Shown piece after piece: positions 28,730-41,076 of a stretch of 64,000 bases of DNA (position 1 is the first letter of the stretch; each line of letters begins with the position of its first letter). Under the pieces are notes generated by a model. That model worked only from the letters and a program-made list of their open reading frames with translations. It had not been told where the DNA came from and ran no database searches. Source of the stretch: Alteromonas sp. 5E99-2 (GTDB lineage Bacteria; Pseudomonadota; Gammaproteobacteria; Enterobacterales; Alteromonadaceae); contig NZ_JAFNJE010000014.1 in assembly GCF_017368475.1 (NCBI RefSeq), positions 41,854 to 105,853 of the forward strand. The letters are read 5' to 3'. The translations under genes and the position numbers were made by a program.

Positions 28730-29395
28730 CTATTTATTGTTTTTCGTTTTCTTGTATTTTGCCACTAGGCGCTTGGCATTGTCATCTGCCTCGAGAGAAG
28801 AAACTGTGTTTGTATGAGTTTGAGTGCCTGTTTGTTTGCTTAAATTAGACTCTACAGAGGTTCTATTGCGCTTTAATTGTTGTGCAAACTTTTGCGTCCA
28901 TTGATATTCGGTATGATTGACCTCGGTTCTTCCTAGCCAATATGCAATAAATTCACCCAACTCTTCTTGTGAATATTCAGTTTCAATGACACCTATTAGT
29001 GTGCAAATATCAATAAAGGTGTCTTTGTTTGGCTCCCAATCTCGGTGTATCGGGGTTTTATTGGAAAGGACTTTCGTTGCTTTTAATTTGGGGCTTGTTT
29101 CTTCGTTGCACTTTGGTAGTAACAATATTTTCCCGTTTAACGATAATTGAATGTCGTCATTGGGCAATAGTGCAACTAAATTGACGGAGATCAATTCTTT
29201 TATTAACGCGTTAATTTGTCGCCCACGAGTCAGTTTAGGCTCTTTCCCATTAACTAAATTGAGTAAGGCTTTGTAATCTAGTGGGCTAGTATACCCTGAT
29301 TGCTTGTTAAAATTAGGTCTTAAACCCAACATATAAACGACTCTAGCATCGTTACTTAAAGGATTATTAAGTGCGTCTAGCTCTAAATCATTCAT
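28730..29395 (-). CDS. DnaT-domain primosomal protein with unusual N-terminus
   Basis: 221 residues. Residues about 119-177 (DWEPNKDTFIDICTLIG, then EELGEFIAYWLG and YQWTQKFAQQL) match the DnaT single-strand-binding domain: in E. coli DnaT the same stretch reads DWQPDADF..., EELASFIAYW, QWQQKLARSL. The first 95 residues differ from E. coli DnaT and look like a winged-helix module (RGRQINALIKELISVNLV followed by a short beta wing). The tail after 178 is polar and lysine-rich. It sits 3 bases downstream of mioC and 10 bases upstream of dnaC, giving a mioC-dnaT-dnaC run. It is probably a helicase-loading partner of the DnaC-like protein. Confidence 0.78.
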   Translation of the reverse strand: MNDLELDALNNPLSNDARVVYMLGLRPNFNKQSGYTSPLDYKALLNLVNGKEPKLTRGRQINALIKELISVNLVALLPNDDIQLSLNGKILLLPKCNEETSPKLKATKVLSNKTPIHRDWEPNKDTFIDICTLIGVIETEYSQEELGEFIAYWLGRTEVNHTEYQWTQKFAQQLKRNRTSVESNLSKQTGTQTHTNTVSSLEADDNAKRLVAKYKKTKNNK

Positions 29396-29398
29396 GCA

Positions 29399-29839
29399 TT
29401 AGTAGTTTTCATTTACCCATTTTACCGCTTCATCTTCAGGTATGGGGTGGTGTAACACATCGATTGTGTGTACAGGGGTCACTAGTGTACTTCCTGCTGC
29501 AATTAATTTTTTTTCCATTGTCATAGCGCCATAGCAGTAGGTATCGTAACTGGAATCGCCTAGGCCAATGATCCGCGCTTTATGAGAAGACAAGTCGACA
29601 TTATTTAATGCGTTTGCAAAGGGAACAATATTATCGGGCAAATCCCCTGCACCATGAGTAGAAGTACAAATTAACCATTCTACATCTGTTGGTATATCGT
29701 CAATGTTAGGTGCTAGGAATACTTGTGGTTCGTATCCTTTATCTTTTAAGCAGTTTTCTACTGCTTCAGCGACGTATTCGGTAGCGCCTAAAACACTACC
29801 CACAATGATTGCTACTTTGTTAGACACGTTATTTTCCAA
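29399..29839 (-). CDS. mioC: Flavodoxin-like protein MioC
   Basis: 146-residue flavodoxin domain with FMN loops at [12 protein letters not shown] (14-25), [12 protein letters not shown] (about 59-70) and [14 protein letters not shown] (about 91-104). It is an electron carrier, linked in E. coli to biotin synthase activity. In E. coli mioC directly borders oriC and its transcription influences initiation. Here two helicase-loading genes lie between. It overlaps mnmE by 11 bases. Confidence 0.92.
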   Translation of the reverse strand: MENNVSNKVAIIVGSVLGATEYVAEAVENCLKDKGYEPQVFLAPNIDDIPTDVEWLICTSTHGAGDLPDNIVPFANALNNVDLSSHKARIIGLGDSSYDTYCYGAMTMEKKLIAAGSTLVTPVHTIDVLHHPIPEDEAVKWVNENY

Positions 29840-31199
29840 TACAAAAGGATGAGAATATTTTGCCTAATAGATCGTCAGATGTAAATTCGCCTGTTATTTC
29901 ACACAAAGCACTATGTGCTAATCGAAGTTCTTCTGCTAGAAGCTCACCTGCCATAGCGTCATGCAATTGCTCAGTACCTATAGTTAAATGGTGTTCTGTT
30001 GTATTTAACGCATCCAGATGGCGTCTTCTTGCGATAAATTGACCTTCAGTCACTTGTGCAATGCCCATTGTTTCAGCTAAGTGGTTGCGCAAGGTGTCTA
30101 TGCCTTGCTGAGCTTGAGCTGAAATTCGTATTACTGGGAAGTTACCGTGCTTTGTATTTACATCTTCTATTCCGGCGTTTTCTTCGGTTTTGTCTATTTT
30201 ATTTCGCACAACTGAAACTGGCATATCACTGGGTAATTTATGCATGAAATCAGGCCAAATTTCGTAGGGGTCGATATTTTCGTTATCTTCAGCGTCGACA
30301 ACAAATAACACTCTATCAGCTTGGTTTATGGCGTCCCACGCTCGTTCTATCCCAATTAATTCAACTTTATCTGAGCTTTCTCTTAAACCTGCGGTATCTA
30401 TTATGTGCAGAGGAACGCCATTTATAGAGACATGTTCTTTTAAGGTGTCTCGGGTGGTACCGGCTATATCAGTTACTATCGCTGAGGCTTTCCCCGATAA
30501 CTGATTTAATAAGCTTGATTTACCTGCGTTAGGTTTGCCGGCAATAACCACATTTAAACCTTCTTTTAGAAGGGCACCTTGCTTGGTTGTTGCTATGAGG
30601 GTTTTCAGTGTTGAATTAATAATACTAAGATCATTTGTGACTTTGCCATCGGTTAAAAAGTCGATTTCTTCTTCAGGAAAGTCAATGGCGGCTTCTACGT
30701 ACATACGTAAATGAATAATTTCGTTGGCTAACGCGCTCACTTGATCAGAGAACACGCCTTGCAAAGAACGAAGTGCACTTTTTGCCGCGGCACGGGAATT
30801 TGCGTCGATAAGATCGGCGATTGCTTCTGCTTGAGCAAGATCCAATTTGTCATTTAAAAATGCTTGTTCAGAAAATTCACCAGGCTTGGCCAGTCTAACG
30901 CCTTCTAATTTTAGGATGGTTTCTAACAACATATCCATAATGACTGGCCCGCCATGACCTTGAAGTTCTAAAACATCTTCACCGGTAAATGAATTTGGAT
31001 TAGTAAATAATAGGGCTATGCCTTGGTCTATAACGTCGTTGTTATCAGATAAAAAGGGAAGGTAGGTTGCTTTTCTGGGTGAAAGACTTGTATTTAAAAC
31101 GTGGCTTGCGACATCTTTGGCGAGAGGACCTGACACTCTTACTATGCCTACACCACCTCTGCCAGGTGGTGTAGCTTGTGCGACAATAGTATCAGTCAC
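29829..31199 (-). CDS. mnmE: tRNA modification GTPase MnmE (TrmE)
   Basis: 456 residues. The N-terminal tetrahydrofolate-binding domain begins [21 protein letters not shown]. The inserted G domain has the P-loop [21 protein letters not shown] and NKID motifs. The C-terminus ends in the catalytic CIGK. It works with MnmG in wobble uridine modification. It overlaps yajQ by 8 bases upstream and mioC by 11 downstream. Confidence 0.98.
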   Translation of the reverse strand: MTDTIVAQATPPGRGGVGIVRVSGPLAKDVASHVLNTSLSPRKATYLPFLSDNNDVIDQGIALLFTNPNSFTGEDVLELQGHGGPVIMDMLLETILKLEGVRLAKPGEFSEQAFLNDKLDLAQAEAIADLIDANSRAAAKSALRSLQGVFSDQVSALANEIIHLRMYVEAAIDFPEEEIDFLTDGKVTNDLSIINSTLKTLIATTKQGALLKEGLNVVIAGKPNAGKSSLLNQLSGKASAIVTDIAGTTRDTLKEHVSINGVPLHIIDTAGLRESSDKVELIGIERAWDAINQADRVLFVVDAEDNENIDPYEIWPDFMHKLPSDMPVSVVRNKIDKTEENAGIEDVNTKHGNFPVIRISAQAQQGIDTLRNHLAETMGIAQVTEGQFIARRRHLDALNTTEHHLTIGTEQLHDAMAGELLAEELRLAHSALCEITGEFTSDDLLGKIFSSFCIGK

Positions 31200-31674
31200 G
31201 GAAATTATTAAATTGAAAAGGTTGGCCTAAGTCAGTGGTTTTTAATAACGCAATTGCCCCTTGTAGGTCATCGCGCTTTTTACCTGTCACTCGGACTTGG
31301 TCGCCTTGAATAGACGCTTGTACTTTTAACTTTGCGTCTTTTATAGCTTTAACTACTTTCTTTGCTACGTCTTTTTCTATGCCCTGTTTGAACAATATGG
31401 TTTGACGATAATTTCTTCCACGTACATCCATTTTTTGAACATCAAGAGCACTGGTATCTATTTGGCGTTTCGCACAGGCCCCTCTGAATAAGGAATCCAT
31501 TTGCTGAAGCTGAAACTCAGCTTCAGCAGACATGACTACGCTTTCATCTTTGTATTCGAAGCTAGCGGCTACACCTCTAAAATCAAAACGTGTACTAAGT
31601 TCTCGCGACGCATTTTCAGTGGCGTTGCGGATTTCTTCCATATTTATTTCAGAAACAACATCAAATGATGGCAT
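31192..31674 (-). CDS. YajQ-family nucleotide-binding protein
   Basis: 160 residues, the full YajQ length. [17 protein letters not shown] at the N-terminus and [33 protein letters not shown] and [22 protein letters not shown] are family blocks. Members bind nucleotides or tRNA and, in Xanthomonas, c-di-GMP. The c-di-GMP possibility is of interest because an HD-GYP protein is also in the window, but no link is shown. It lies between yidC and mnmE, a less usual insertion in that operon. Confidence 0.93.
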   Translation of the reverse strand: MPSFDVVSEINMEEIRNATENASRELSTRFDFRGVAASFEYKDESVVMSAEAEFQLQQMDSLFRGACAKRQIDTSALDVQKMDVRGRNYRQTILFKQGIEKDVAKKVVKAIKDAKLKVQASIQGDQVRVTGKKRDDLQGAIALLKTTDLGQPFQFNNFRD

Positions 31675-31693
31675 GGGCCTGTTTACCTTTCGT

Positions 31694-33346
31694 TTATTTT
31701 AAACCGCGCTTTTCCATAGACGCATAGATTATTTTTGCTTGTACTAATGTGATTACATTACTTACCAACCAGTATAAAACAAGACCGGCAGGGAAGAAGA
31801 AGAAAAATATACTCATTGCTACTGGCATGAATTGCATTATCTTCTGCTGCATTGGATCAGTCATAGTTGACGGCTGAAGTTTTTGTAAAAAGAACATACT
31901 TAAGCCAGTTAATATTGGAATTATAAAATAGGGGTCTTGTACGGAGAGATCAGTTATCCACAAGAAACCGGCGTGGCGTAATTCCACACTTTCTAGCAAT
32001 GCCCAATATAAAGCTAAGAAAATCGGCATTTGTAGGAGTATTGGAAAACACCCCCCCATAGGGTTAACTTTTTCTTTCTTGTACAGTTCCATCATGGCTT
32101 GTGATTTTTTCTGTCTGTCGTCGCCATAACGGTCATTTAATTGCTTCATTTTTGGCGCTAGATTTCGCATCTTCGCCATGGATTCATATTGCTTTTTAGT
32201 TAACGGGTACATTAATCCTTTTACAATGACTGTGATAAGGATTATTGCTAGTCCCCAATTTTGTACAAGGCCATGTAAAAAATTAAGTAATTTAAATAAG
32301 TATACTGATATAAACCAAAGTGGTCCGTAGTCTACGGTAAGATCTAGACCGTGAGCCAGTGTTTTCAGGTGTTCTTGATTTTTTGGACCTACATATAACA
32401 AGGTAGAGATTGATACTTTGTCATTTGCCGCAATATTAACTGGGCTGCCAGTAAAGCCAATAATAGCATCGCCATTTCTAAGCTGCTTTGTATATAAGTT
32501 ATTGGTCTCTGTTTGAGGTGGAACCCATGCCGCCACAAAGTAGTGTTGTAACATGGCTACCCAGCCGGCAGGCGTTGATTTTCTTAGGTCTTCATCTGCG
32601 ATGTCGTCGAAATCGTATTTTTTATAACGTTTATCTTCAGTAGAATATGCAGCACCTTTATAGGTAGGCATAAATAAACTAGAAGAATCGTCTGCGTCGG
32701 TGGTTTGTTTTAGTTGTGCGTATTGCTGTATTTGTATTGGCGATGATGTTTTATTTAAAACGTCATAATTAACTTTTACGTCGTGGCTACCTTTAGCTAT
32801 TGTGAATAACTTAGTCACACTGATTGTGTCGCTTTCCCAAGTTAATGGAATAGTGATTTCGTTTTGATTTTCATCAAGAACGAAATTTAATTGTTGTACT
32901 TGGTATTTTGGTCTTCCATCTTTACTTGCATCAGGACCATTTAAACCAACTAAGCCACTTTGGGCTACGTGAATTCCGTTGTCCCGTTGTAACAATATAA
33001 AGGGGTCGTCGCTGTCTTGAGAAATAGGGAAATCTATTAGAAGAGCGTCTACTACATCACCGCCAATTAAATCTATAGTGATATCTAATACGTCGGTTTT
33101 TACCTTTACGTATCTTTGGGTAGCGTCTATATTCGTTGTTTTTACAGTGCTAGCGTCACCTTCAGGCACGAAGCTGTCATCTACGCTTGTGGTAGATGAA
33201 ACTGAAGGGGTGTCAGATTCAGGTAATAATGCCTGCTCTGCTATTGGTTCTATAGGTTGAGGTCCGTAATCCACTTGCCATTGCTGCCATAGCATAAAGG
33301 ATACTAGAGCTAGACCTATTATTAAAAAACTGCGCTGCGATTCCAT
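31694..33346 (-). CDS. yidC: Membrane protein insertase YidC
   Basis: 550 residues. [22 protein letters not shown] forms the N-terminal anchor. A large periplasmic beta-sandwich domain follows to about 350, then the five-helix insertase core, including [19 protein letters not shown] sequence and [16 protein letters not shown] at 33355 would add three residues; the ATG at 33346 matches the family N-terminus MESQR. It inserts and folds inner-membrane proteins, among them the ATP synthase a and c subunits encoded nearby. It follows yidD directly. Confidence 0.97.
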   Translation of the reverse strand: MESQRSFLIIGLALVSFMLWQQWQVDYGPQPIEPIAEQALLPESDTPSVSSTTSVDDSFVPEGDASTVKTTNIDATQRYVKVKTDVLDITIDLIGGDVVDALLIDFPISQDSDDPFILLQRDNGIHVAQSGLVGLNGPDASKDGRPKYQVQQLNFVLDENQNEITIPLTWESDTISVTKLFTIAKGSHDVKVNYDVLNKTSSPIQIQQYAQLKQTTDADDSSSLFMPTYKGAAYSTEDKRYKKYDFDDIADEDLRKSTPAGWVAMLQHYFVAAWVPPQTETNNLYTKQLRNGDAIIGFTGSPVNIAANDKVSISTLLYVGPKNQEHLKTLAHGLDLTVDYGPLWFISVYLFKLLNFLHGLVQNWGLAIILITVIVKGLMYPLTKKQYESMAKMRNLAPKMKQLNDRYGDDRQKKSQAMMELYKKEKVNPMGGCFPILLQMPIFLALYWALLESVELRHAGFLWITDLSVQDPYFIIPILTGLSMFFLQKLQPSTMTDPMQQKIMQFMPVAMSIFFFFFPAGLVLYWLVSNVITLVQAKIIYASMEKRGLK

Positions 33347-33355
33347 AATTATCAC

Positions 33356-33622
33356 TTATTTATCAGGTTTATCATTTACACGTCCAGGTACAGGATCATA
33401 TCCGCCTGGATGCAAAGGGTGGCATTTTAGTATGCGTTGGATAGATAACCAACTGCCTTTTGTAAATCCGTGTACTTTTAGTGCTTTTATAGCGTATTCA
33501 GAACAACTTGGGTGAAAACGACATTTTGGCCCTAAAAGGGGTGAGAGTGTATATCTATAGACATGTATTAAAAAAACAATGGGTAAAACGATTAATCGTT
33601 TGATTGATTTGCGCGTAAGCAC
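33356..33622 (-). CDS. yidD: Membrane protein insertion efficiency factor YidD
   Basis: 88 residues. The family core [23 protein letters not shown] (two conserved cysteines) and [15 protein letters not shown] are intact. It is a small inner-membrane-associated amphipathic protein that improves YidC-dependent insertion. It overlaps the 3' end of rnpA by 31 bases and leads directly into yidC. Confidence 0.95.
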   Translation of the reverse strand: MLTRKSIKRLIVLPIVFLIHVYRYTLSPLLGPKCRFHPSCSEYAIKALKVHGFTKGSWLSIQRILKCHPLHPGGYDPVPGRVNDKPDK

Positions 33623-33981
33623 TTTTTATTCAACCTATTCCAAGACTTTTTTACTAGAGAGTGTAATTCTTCGTTACTAAGAGTATCACATCCGCTCTTG
33701 GCCATTACTATTATATCTATATTGGGCATTGAGTTTGAGTGGAGTCTAAAACTTTCTCTTATTATGCGTTTTAAGCGGTTACGTTGAACTGCTTTTTTTA
33801 CACGTTTTTTTGCAATAGTAATTCCTAACCTTGGATGGTCGTGGTCATTATTTCTTGCTAATAGGGTAAGGTATTGTGAACCACAAGGAATGGCTTTTTC
33901 AAATACATTGGAGAAGTGGCTGGGAGTTAAAAGTCTTAACTCCCTGGAAAATCTATTTTCCCCACTTAGGGAATCTGTCAT
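33592..33981 (-). CDS. rnpA: Ribonuclease P protein component
   Basis: 129 residues. The RNR motif [19 protein letters not shown] (about 58-76) contacts RNase P RNA, and [13 protein letters not shown] is the usual N-terminal block. I use the ATG at 33981; a TTG one codon upstream is also in frame. The ATG lies 3 bases after the rpmH stop, so translation is coupled. Confidence 0.95.
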   Translation of the reverse strand: MTDSLSGENRFSRELRLLTPSHFSNVFEKAIPCGSQYLTLLARNNDHDHPRLGITIAKKRVKKAVQRNRLKRIIRESFRLHSNSMPNIDIIVMAKSGCDTLSNEELHSLVKKSWNRLNKKCLRANQSND

Positions 33982-33984
33982 CAA

Positions 33985-34119
33985 TTATGCTGACAGAGTA
34001 GCACGTCCTTTAGCACGGCGAGCTGCAAGTATTTTACGACCATTTTTGGTGGCCATACGAGCGCGAAAACCGTGAGAACGTTTACGTTTTAAATTACTTG
34101 GCTGAAATGTTCTTTTCAT
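33985..34119 (-). CDS. rpmH: 50S ribosomal protein L34
   Basis: 44 residues reading [18 protein letters not shown], then [20 protein letters not shown], ending RATLSA. This is a canonical L34 of standard length, a basic protein of the large subunit. It is the first gene of the rpmH-rnpA-yidD-yidC-yajQ-mnmE run. Confidence 0.99.
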   Translation of the reverse strand: MKRTFQPSNLKRKRSHGFRARMATKNGRKILAARRAKGRATLSA

Positions 34120-34194
34120 TTCCAATATCTCACAATTAAAGGTTTGTCACCATTAAACGGTTAAGTTAATTAGGTGGTAAAAAATGGACGCTGA

Positions 34195-34223
34195 ATACTA
34201 TAGAAATTAGGTTTGGGTGTCAA
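34195..34223 (-). promoter_or_regulatory. Strong rpmH promoter
   Basis: On the minus strand a perfect -35 TTGACA (34223-34218), then either TAGTAT at 17 bases (34200-34195) or TATAGT at 15 bases (34202-34197). The 5' leader to rpmH would be about 70 bases. Confidence 0.7.
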
Positions 34224-34649
34224 TAGATTATTATTAATACGATTAGTCGCGAGTGATGATTGTTAGTAATACTATGTTTAATAGTAGTTTATCCACATTT
34301 TTTATTTAATTAACATCAAAAATTTATAAATCAACTTATTTTTTGAAGTTTTTAACTACAATTTGAGTGATTTTAAAATAGTCTTTGTTTTTAAATTATT
34401 GTTTATTTATCAGTTGATTAGGGCGTATTTTGGTGTTTATTGGAATATGCGGTTTACTTAATGTTTAATTACCTTCATAATTTCCACAGATAATTTTATT
34501 TTAAACGCTATTTTACGTTTTTTCCTTTTTTTTTATGGAAATTTAGGTTTCATCGAGAGATTTTATTTTTAGCTGATTTTTCCTTAGCCTAATTTTCGCA
34601 CATCAGCGTTTTCAAAGCTTTTTACTAAGTAATTTTGGAGTACACGGAT
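34224..34649 (+). promoter_or_regulatory. dnaA upstream control region with a DnaA box
   Basis: About 425 AT-rich bases without a gene. It has one perfect DnaA box, TTATCCACA (34289-34297), as expected for DnaA autoregulation. A candidate dnaA promoter is TTTACT (34453-34458), 17 bases, CATAAT (34476-34481). Long T-runs near 34510-34530 lack a clear GC-rich stem. This could be a second DnaA-binding segment, but only one good box is visible and the E. coli-like origin is at mnmG. Confidence 0.55.
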
Positions 34650-36113
34650 ATGTCCCTTTGGCAGTCGTGCTTAGATTTATTAAAACAAGAACTGCCCAAT
34701 CAACAATATAATATGTGGATAAGACCTCTCAAGTCTGAAGAGTCTTCAAATGAATTGGTTTTGTTAGCGCCTAATCGGTTTGTATTGGACTGGGTGAGAG
34801 ATAAATACAGAGATTTGATCAGTGAAACGATTTCTAGGGTTTGTCATGAGGACAATGATGTCCCTCTTGTAAAGTTTGATATTATTCAGCGTAGGGCACC
34901 GGTTGTTTCTCAAGTCTCTAGTGCAGTAGCTAATAATTATTCAGCTCCTACTTCACAGGTGAAAGTGCCTGAACAGTCCATGCAGACGCCTAATAGGGCA
35001 AAACCTCAACCTGATACTGCGGTTAAAAAAGCTAACTTACAAAACAGGGTTCCTCAAGGAGCTGTAATTCCTCTGCCAGAAGGCATTGCGCATAAAAGTA
35101 ACATCAACACTAGCTATACTTTCGATAATTTTGTCGAAGGTAAATCAAATCAGCTAGCTAGAGCAGCTGCTACTCAAGTTTCTGATAATCCCGGTGGTTC
35201 ATATAATCCCTTATTTTTATACGGCGGGACTGGTTTAGGTAAAACCCATTTGTTGCACGCAGTTGGCAACGGCATTATTGCTAATAAACCGGATGCGCGT
35301 ATTGTTTATATGCACAGTGAGCGTTTTGTCCAGGATATGGTTAAGGCTTTACAGAATAATGCGATTGAAGACTTTAAGCGTTTTTATCGTTCAGTAGATG
35401 CCTTGTTTATTGATGATATTCAATTTTTTGCGAAAAAAGATCGCTCTCAAGAGGAGTTCTTTCATACCTTTAATGCGCTTTTAGAAGGTAACCAGCAAAT
35501 CATATTAACCTCTGATAGATACCCTAAAGAGATTGATGGTGTTGAAGATAGGCTTAAGTCTCGTTTCGGTTGGGGGTTAACTATAGCTATTGAACCGCCT
35601 GAGTTAGAAACTCGTGTAGCTATACTTATGCGTAAAGCTATGGATAGCAGAGTTCATCTTCCGAATGAAGTAGCGTTTTTTATAGCAAAGCGTTTGAGAT
35701 CAAATGTGCGTGAACTTGAAGGGGCGCTCAATCGAGTTATCGCAAATGCGAATTTTACTGGCCAGCCTATTACCATCGATTTTGTTCGCGAAGCACTACG
35801 GGATTTACTTGCGTTACAAGAGAAGTTAGTTACTGTTGGTAATATACAAAAAACAGTGGCAGATTATTATCAAATAAAAGTAGCAGATATTATGTCTAAA
35901 AGACGAACACGAAGTGTTGCTCGTCCTAGACAAATGGCTATGGCACTTTCCAAAGAGTTAACAAACCATAGTTTACCAGAACTAGGTAATCAATTTGGTG
36001 GAAGGGATCATACGACTGTTCTTCACGCTTGCCGAAAAATAGAGCAGCTAAGGGAAGAAAGTCATGATATAAAAGAAGATTATAAAAACCTAATACGCAC
36101 CTTATCTTCTTAG
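34650..36113 (+). CDS. dnaA: Chromosomal replication initiator DnaA
   Basis: 487 residues. Domain I (about 1-85, [20 protein letters not shown]) binds DnaB and other partners, and a variable linker runs to about 155. The AAA+ domain has [13 protein letters not shown] and [10 protein letters not shown]. The C-terminal helix-turn-helix carries the DnaA signature [15 protein letters not shown]. The ATG at 34650 follows TTTTGGAG by 8 bases; a TTG at 34635 is rejected because it lies upstream of that ribosome site. It initiates replication at oriC about 7 kb away. Confidence 0.98.
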   Translation: MSLWQSCLDLLKQELPNQQYNMWIRPLKSEESSNELVLLAPNRFVLDWVRDKYRDLISETISRVCHEDNDVPLVKFDIIQRRAPVVSQVSSAVANNYSAPTSQVKVPEQSMQTPNRAKPQPDTAVKKANLQNRVPQGAVIPLPEGIAHKSNINTSYTFDNFVEGKSNQLARAAATQVSDNPGGSYNPLFLYGGTGLGKTHLLHAVGNGIIANKPDARIVYMHSERFVQDMVKALQNNAIEDFKRFYRSVDALFIDDIQFFAKKDRSQEEFFHTFNALLEGNQQIILTSDRYPKEIDGVEDRLKSRFGWGLTIAIEPPELETRVAILMRKAMDSRVHLPNEVAFFIAKRLRSNVRELEGALNRVIANANFTGQPITIDFVREALRDLLALQEKLVTVGNIQKTVADYYQIKVADIMSKRRTRSVARPRQMAMALSKELTNHSLPELGNQFGGRDHTTVLHACRKIEQLREESHDIKEDYKNLIRTLSS

Positions 36114-36144
36114 TTAAGTCTTTTATGAGAGAGTACTTGAGAAA

Positions 36145-37248
36145 ATGAAATTTACAATTAGTCGTGAAGCTTTTGTACAGCCACTTCAGTTGGTTTCTGG
36201 CGCCGTAGAAAGACGCCATACTTTACCTATATTATCTAACGTGTTGTTAAAAGTTAGTGAAGGTTCACTATGGTTTACAGGTACAGATTTAGAAGTTGAG
36301 CTTATTTCTAGTGCTAAATTAGAAGAAGAGCATGTCGATGGAGAGATAACTGTTCCTGCGAAAAAGTTGTTGGATATTTGTCGTGGATTATCTGATGGAA
36401 GCCAAATTTCTTTTTCAGTAGACGGTTCTAAGGCAGTTTTAAAGGCGGGAAGAGGGCGTTATGTTCTTTCCACCTTGTCTGCTGATGACTATCCAAATTT
36501 AGAAGACTGGGAAGGCGAAACTGAGTTTGAAATTTCGTGTGATGATTTTAAACGTTTGATAGACAGTACTCACTTTTCTATGGCTCAGCAGGATGTGCGT
36601 TATTATCTTAATGGCATGTCTCTTGAAACAGAACAGGGCCTTATTCGTACTGTTGCTACTGATGGTCATAGGCTTGCTTTGTGTCGCAAGAGTTACGACG
36701 CAAATCAGTTGCCTGAACGTCAGGTTATCGTACCTCGCAAAGGTGTTATGGAAATTTCTCGCCTTATCGAAACTAGCGATAAGTTGGTAAAAATTCAGAT
36801 GGGTGCTAATCATCTTAGGGTTTTTTCAGCTGACTTTATTTTTACTAGCAAATTAGTAGATGGTCGCTTCCCCGATTATCGTCGTGTACTTCCAAAAGAA
36901 GGCGATAAAGTTATTGTGGCGAGTAAGGATATTTTGAAAGAAGCATTTTCTCGTGCAGCTATATTATCTAACGAAAAGTTCAGAGGTGTTCGATTAAATC
37001 TTTCTTCAGGTGAATTGAAAATAACAGCTAATAACCCGGAGCAAGAGGAAGCGGAAGAAATTGTTGATATCGATTATGAGGGCGGAGATCTTGAGATTGG
37101 ATTTAATGTCGCTTATTTAATTGATGTACTTAATTCTCTTAAATCTAACACTGTTAAAATCAGCCTTTCTGATGCTAATGCCAGTGCATTAATTGAAGAT
37201 GCTGAAGATGACGCTGCGTTATACGTTATTATGCCAATGCGCCTTTAG
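36145..37248 (+). CDS. dnaN: DNA polymerase III beta sliding clamp
   Basis: 367 residues, the standard length. MKFTISREAFVQPLQLVSGAVERRHTLPILSNV at the start (given here only in part as REAFVQPLQL and RRHTLPILSNV) and the C-terminal YVIMPMRL, which forms part of the partner-binding cleft, are intact. The dimeric ring tethers polymerases to DNA. It follows dnaA by 31 bases. Confidence 0.98.
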   Translation: MKFTISREAFVQPLQLVSGAVERRHTLPILSNVLLKVSEGSLWFTGTDLEVELISSAKLEEEHVDGEITVPAKKLLDICRGLSDGSQISFSVDGSKAVLKAGRGRYVLSTLSADDYPNLEDWEGETEFEISCDDFKRLIDSTHFSMAQQDVRYYLNGMSLETEQGLIRTVATDGHRLALCRKSYDANQLPERQVIVPRKGVMEISRLIETSDKLVKIQMGANHLRVFSADFIFTSKLVDGRFPDYRRVLPKEGDKVIVASKDILKEAFSRAAILSNEKFRGVRLNLSSGELKITANNPEQEEAEEIVDIDYEGGDLEIGFNVAYLIDVLNSLKSNTVKISLSDANASALIEDAEDDAALYVIMPMRL

Positions 37249-37266
37249 GGGTGCATTGCGCTTTTT

Positions 37267-38364
37267 ATGATTATAGAACGTATCGATACCACTAATTTTA
37301 GAAACTCCCCCAAAAATTCTTTAGAACTATCTGCTAATTTAAATATTTTCCTTGGTAAGAATGGCAGTGGAAAGTCCTCAGTAATTGAATCTGTTTATCT
37401 GCTTGGCTTTGGGCGTTCGTTTAGAACTAACAAGTTGAGCAGTTGTATCCAACATGATACTGATTCCTTTTCGTTGTTCGCAATTGCCAAACCAACAGCT
37501 GCCTCTAGTTCTTTTGAATATTTTAAGGTAGGTCTGTCTCGGAGTCGTACCAAAGAGTTTCTATGCCAAATAGATGGTGAGAGAGGTAAGCGCCTAACTG
37601 AGTTGGTTAGCCTTTTTCCTGTTCAGCTCTTCACCCCTCAGAGCACTGACTTGATATTGGGGTCACCAAAAGATAGACGTAGATTTCTTGATTGGGGAGT
37701 GTTTCACGTGGAACATTCTTATAGTCAATTGATTAGAAATTTTAAAACAGTATTAAAGCAAAGAAATGCGTTGTTGAAAAATCGAAACTTAGATTTGAAG
37801 CAAGTGTCTATTTGGGACCAGAAGTTCTGCGATTTATCATCAGACTTATCTGTAATGCGCAAAAACTATATCGAAGAATTTAAACCCATTTTTTCTGAAA
37901 TACAGGCTAAATTTTTATCAGAGTTTCAAGTTGAACTAGAGTATAATAAAGGGTGGAAAGAAAACGAATCTCTTGTAGATGCGATGCAAGCAAGATTTTC
38001 GAGTGATCGGCATATGGGGATTACGTCTGTTGGGCCCCATAAAGCAGATATCAAATTTAAGATTGCGGGGAGAGATGCATCGGAAGTTCTATCTCGTGGT
38101 CAATTACGAATGATTGTTGCTGGGTTGTTATTAGCACAAACAAAAGCGTTTAATGCTAAAACGGGCAGTACGAGTATATTTTTGCTAGACGATTTAGGCG
38201 CTGAATTAGATGAAAGCAGACGCGAGTTATTTTTAGATGAACTCGTGAAAACTAATGCTCAGGTGTTGGTAACGGCTATTGATAAAGAGCAGCTTAAATT
38301 TACAAACAAATATGACAATAAGAAAATGTTTCACGTGGAACATGGTAGCGTGAAAGAGGAGTAA
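37267..38364 (+). CDS. recF: DNA replication and repair protein RecF
   Basis: 365-residue SMC-like ATPase: Walker A LGKNGSGKSSVIE (about 30-42), signature motif LSRGQLRMIVAGLLLAQ and Walker B FLLDDLGAELD. It loads RecA at gapped DNA with RecO and RecR. The coding sequence contains two copies of a parS site (37700-37715 and 38327-38342), so it doubles as the centromere region. It lies 18 bases after dnaN and 3 bases before gyrB. Confidence 0.97.
   Translation: MIIERIDTTNFRNSPKNSLELSANLNIFLGKNGSGKSSVIESVYLLGFGRSFRTNKLSSCIQHDTDSFSLFAIAKPTAASSSFEYFKVGLSRSRTKEFLCQIDGERGKRLTELVSLFPVQLFTPQSTDLILGSPKDRRRFLDWGVFHVEHSYSQLIRNFKTVLKQRNALLKNRNLDLKQVSIWDQKFCDLSSDLSVMRKNYIEEFKPIFSEIQAKFLSEFQVELEYNKGWKENESLVDAMQARFSSDRHMGITSVGPHKADIKFKIAGRDASEVLSRGQLRMIVAGLLLAQTKAFNAKTGSTSIFLLDDLGAELDESRRELFLDELVKTNAQVLVTAIDKEQLKFTNKYDNKKMFHVEHGSVKEE
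37700..37715. promoter_or_regulatory. parS site 1, inside recF
   Basis: TGTTTCACGTGGAACA, a 16-base near-palindrome matching the bacterial parS consensus (TGTTNCACGTGNAACA). The host codons read VFHVEHS. Confidence 0.9.
38327..38342. promoter_or_regulatory. parS site 2, at the 3' end of recF
   Basis: TGTTTCACGTGGAACA again, identical in all 16 bases to site 1 and in the same orientation, 627 bases downstream. The host codons read MFHVEHG. Confidence 0.9.
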
Positions 38365-40788
<2,424 letters not shown>

Positions 40789-40816
40789 TATTTAATATTT
40801 CAATTTAGAGTTTGTT

Positions 40817-40850
40817 AAAAGGGCTTATCTGAAAGGATAAGCCCTTTTTT
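40817..40850 (+). terminator. Rho-independent terminator after gyrB
   Basis: AAAAGGGCTTATC (40817-40829) pairs perfectly with GATAAGCCCTTTT (40836-40848) around a TGAAAG loop; T-run 40845-40850. It ends the dnaA-gyrB transcript. Confidence 0.92.
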
Positions 40851-41076
40851 ATTGATAAAGACCGGATAAATTGAATTGCCGCAGTCATCTAAAAATAGTG
40901 TTTTTGATTAATGAAAAAACACAGAGTAATACATGAAATATGGATGCCTCAACAGAACTCTTTGTAAAAAAACAACGATGAAAAACGCTTAATACTATAA
41001 TCACAAATCTAAGAATAAGGTTTAAATAGATAGGTAAAGAAGAAAGGAACAGTGGAAGAAAAAAAAGTTTAAGAAA

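Noticed and set aside
34224..34649. Main oriC next to dnaA
   Set aside because: Only one perfect DnaA box and no box cluster or 13-mer array; the mnmG side has both.
40898..40922. Terminator for the glyQS-lipoprotein operon
   Set aside because: GTGTTTTT/AAAAACAC is nearly all A-T and lies 155 bases past the stop; too weak to call.
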